Assembly: GCA_016875515.1 (NCBI GenBank)
Contig: VGRA01000134.1
Span: 1 to 7,109 of the forward strand
Length of the DNA: 7,109 bases
Origin: Deltaproteobacteria bacterium
GTDB lineage: Bacteria; Myxococcota; Myxococcia; Myxococcales; Myxococcaceae
Reading direction: 5' to 3'
In this document: in pieces, positions 6,327 to 7,109 of the stretch
Layout: the number at the start of each line of letters is the position of its first letter
How positions within the stretch are numbered: the stretch's first letter is position 1
Program-made: the position numbers and the translations under genes
The notes under the pieces: model-generated
Told to the model about the DNA's origin: nothing
Databases searched by the model: none
What the model saw: only the letters and a program-made list of their open reading frames with translations

Positions 6327-7009
6327 ATGCGCACCCTTCTGCTCCTCGTCCCCCTCCTCGCCACTTCCGCCGCCGCGGCCGACGTCCCGCACGCCGCCGA
6401 GGGGTGGGCCAACCTCTTCGTCCAGGGGAGGATGGTGCCGCCCGGAGAGACGACTTCCCGCGCCCTCTACTACCTGGAGTTCCAGCCCCGGCTCAGCCTC
6501 TCCCCCGCGGCGGCGGACAAGGTGCTCCTGCGTGGCGCCGTGGGGTGGGAGCTCGCCCGCGGGCTGACCGCCTGGGCCGGCGTGGGCGCCATCCCGCGCT
6601 GGGACGGCGACCGGTGGCGGTGTCCGAGACGCGCCTGTGGCAGCAGCTCATGCTGTCCGGCGCCGCCGGCCCCACCGCGGGGTTGCTCCGGCTGAGGCTC
6701 GAGCAGCGCACCTTCGAGGGGGCACCGACGCCGTCGCTGCGCCTCCGCCTCATGGCCCGCGGCACCTACACCCTTCCGCTGGCCCACAGCACCGGGTGGG
6801 CGCTCGTGGCCTTTGACGAGGCCTTCGTGGGCATGGCCGGAGATCCTGCCCGGCTCGGCTTTGACCAGAACCGCGCCTTCGTGGGCCTCCTCCACCGCCT
6901 CACCCCCTGGTTCAGCGTGGAGGCGGGCTACCTCAACGTCTACAGCCGCCTCGCCCCGGAGAAGGTGACCCACACCGCGCTCGTCCAGGCCATCGCCAAC
7001 CTGCTGTAG
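6327..7009 (+). pseudogene. DUF2490 domain secreted/outer-membrane protein gene, frameshifted
   Basis: The first part runs from ATG 6327 to about 6611 (95 codons). It has a clear signal peptide (MRTLLLLVPLLATSAAAA, 1-18), a mature start near Asp19, then EGWANLFVQGRM and ALYYLEFQPRL strands. Continuing in this frame gives Cys/Pro-rich nonsense ending at 6695. The family match resumes one base back, from GTG 6614 to the TAG at 7007-7009: SETRLWQQL, LLRLRLEQRTF, LRLRLMARGTYTLPL, WALVAFDEAFV, FDQNRAFVGLLHRL and VEAGYLNVYSR, the usual order of DUF2490 blocks. Joined, the product would be about 227 residues, a normal family length, so one base appears missing near 6612-6614. DUF2490 proteins look like secreted beta-barrels of unknown role. 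No slippery heptamer is visible, so programmed frameshifting is unlikely; a real mutation or a sequencing error in GC-rich DNA is more probable. An in-frame GTG at 6312 is an alternative start. Confidence 0.78.
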
Positions 7010-7021
7010 CCACCCACGGTC

Positions 7022-7040
7022 CGCCGGGATGGACCCGGCG
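7022..7040. terminator. Hairpin downstream of the DUF2490 gene
   Basis: CGCCGGG (7022-7028) and CCCGGCG (7034-7040) form a perfect 7-base stem with loop ATGGA, starting 13 bases after the TAG. It is positioned as a terminator, but no T-run follows, so it is at best an atypical one. Confidence 0.45.
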
Positions 7041-7044
7041 CTCG

Positions 7045-7109
7045 GGACGGGGACAACGGCGGCTGCGCGGTGGCCGCGCTGCAGCTCAAGGCGCAGCTTG
7101 CCGGGCTGT
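7045..7109 (+). pseudogene. Remnant of a second DUF3095 3' end (direct repeat copy 2)
   Basis: Bases 7045-7108 match 5411-5474 at 58 of 64 positions and encode DGDNGGCAVAALQLKAQ in frame with the family's end block. Upstream in this frame there is a stop at 7007 and no start codon before the match, so this cannot be an intact DUF3095 gene in the window. Just before it, CTCG(T)GGAC of copy 1 appears as CTCGGGAC, one base shorter, and similarity then fades. It continues past the right edge, so what follows is unseen. Confidence 0.75.

Noticed and set aside
6590..6630. Programmed -1 frameshift in the DUF2490 gene
   Set aside because: No X-XXY-YYZ slippery heptamer or obvious downstream stem is seen, so mutation or sequence error is more likely.

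Overview
The window is very GC-rich, with codon third positions almost all G or C. It carries several lipoprotein genes; one has a long Asp-Ala-Gly (DAG) linker after its lipid-anchor cysteine. This style is typical of myxobacteria (Myxococcales, Cystobacterineae-like). The assignment is an inference from composition and protein style; there is no rRNA or marker gene here.

Layout. Five genes run left to right in the first 5.5 kb. (1) At 3-1004 is a membrane-anchored PhnD-type solute-binding domain whose frame is open at the left edge. It may be the sensor half of a larger protein. (2) At 1032-2231 is a lipoprotein alpha/beta hydrolase of the chlorophyllase/cutinase-like kind. (3) At 2433-3239 is a lipoprotein metzincin-like protease whose zinc motif has lost its second histidine. 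(4) At 3242-4255, only 2 bases further on, is a five-segment membrane protein ending in a SRPBCC-like domain. (5) At 4335-5516 is a DUF3095 protein that resembles class III nucleotide cyclases in its metal-binding motifs. Next comes a convergent gap (5517-5795) with a strong inverted repeat. A small four-helix membrane protein follows on the minus strand (5796-6233). Divergent from it is a DUF2490-type secreted protein gene (6327-7009), broken by a -1 frameshift near base 6613. The last 65 bases repeat the 3' end of the DUF3095 gene.

How the parts relate. Genes 3 and 4 are probably one transcription unit. Genes 1 and 2 are 27 bases apart and may also be co-transcribed. Most products are predicted to lie at the cell envelope (periplasm-facing sensor, two lipoproteins, two inner-membrane proteins, one secreted or outer-membrane protein), but no shared pathway is evident.

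The most notable observations are four. The DUF3095 3' end is duplicated and flanks a 1.6 kb segment holding the membrane-protein and DUF2490 genes. The DUF2490 gene is frameshifted. The metzincin zinc site is damaged by what looks like a single base change. A PhnD domain sits behind a proline-rich linker and transmembrane helix. I found no CRISPR array, tRNA, rRNA, transposase or integrase. I see no convincing evidence of a complete new defence or mobile system.
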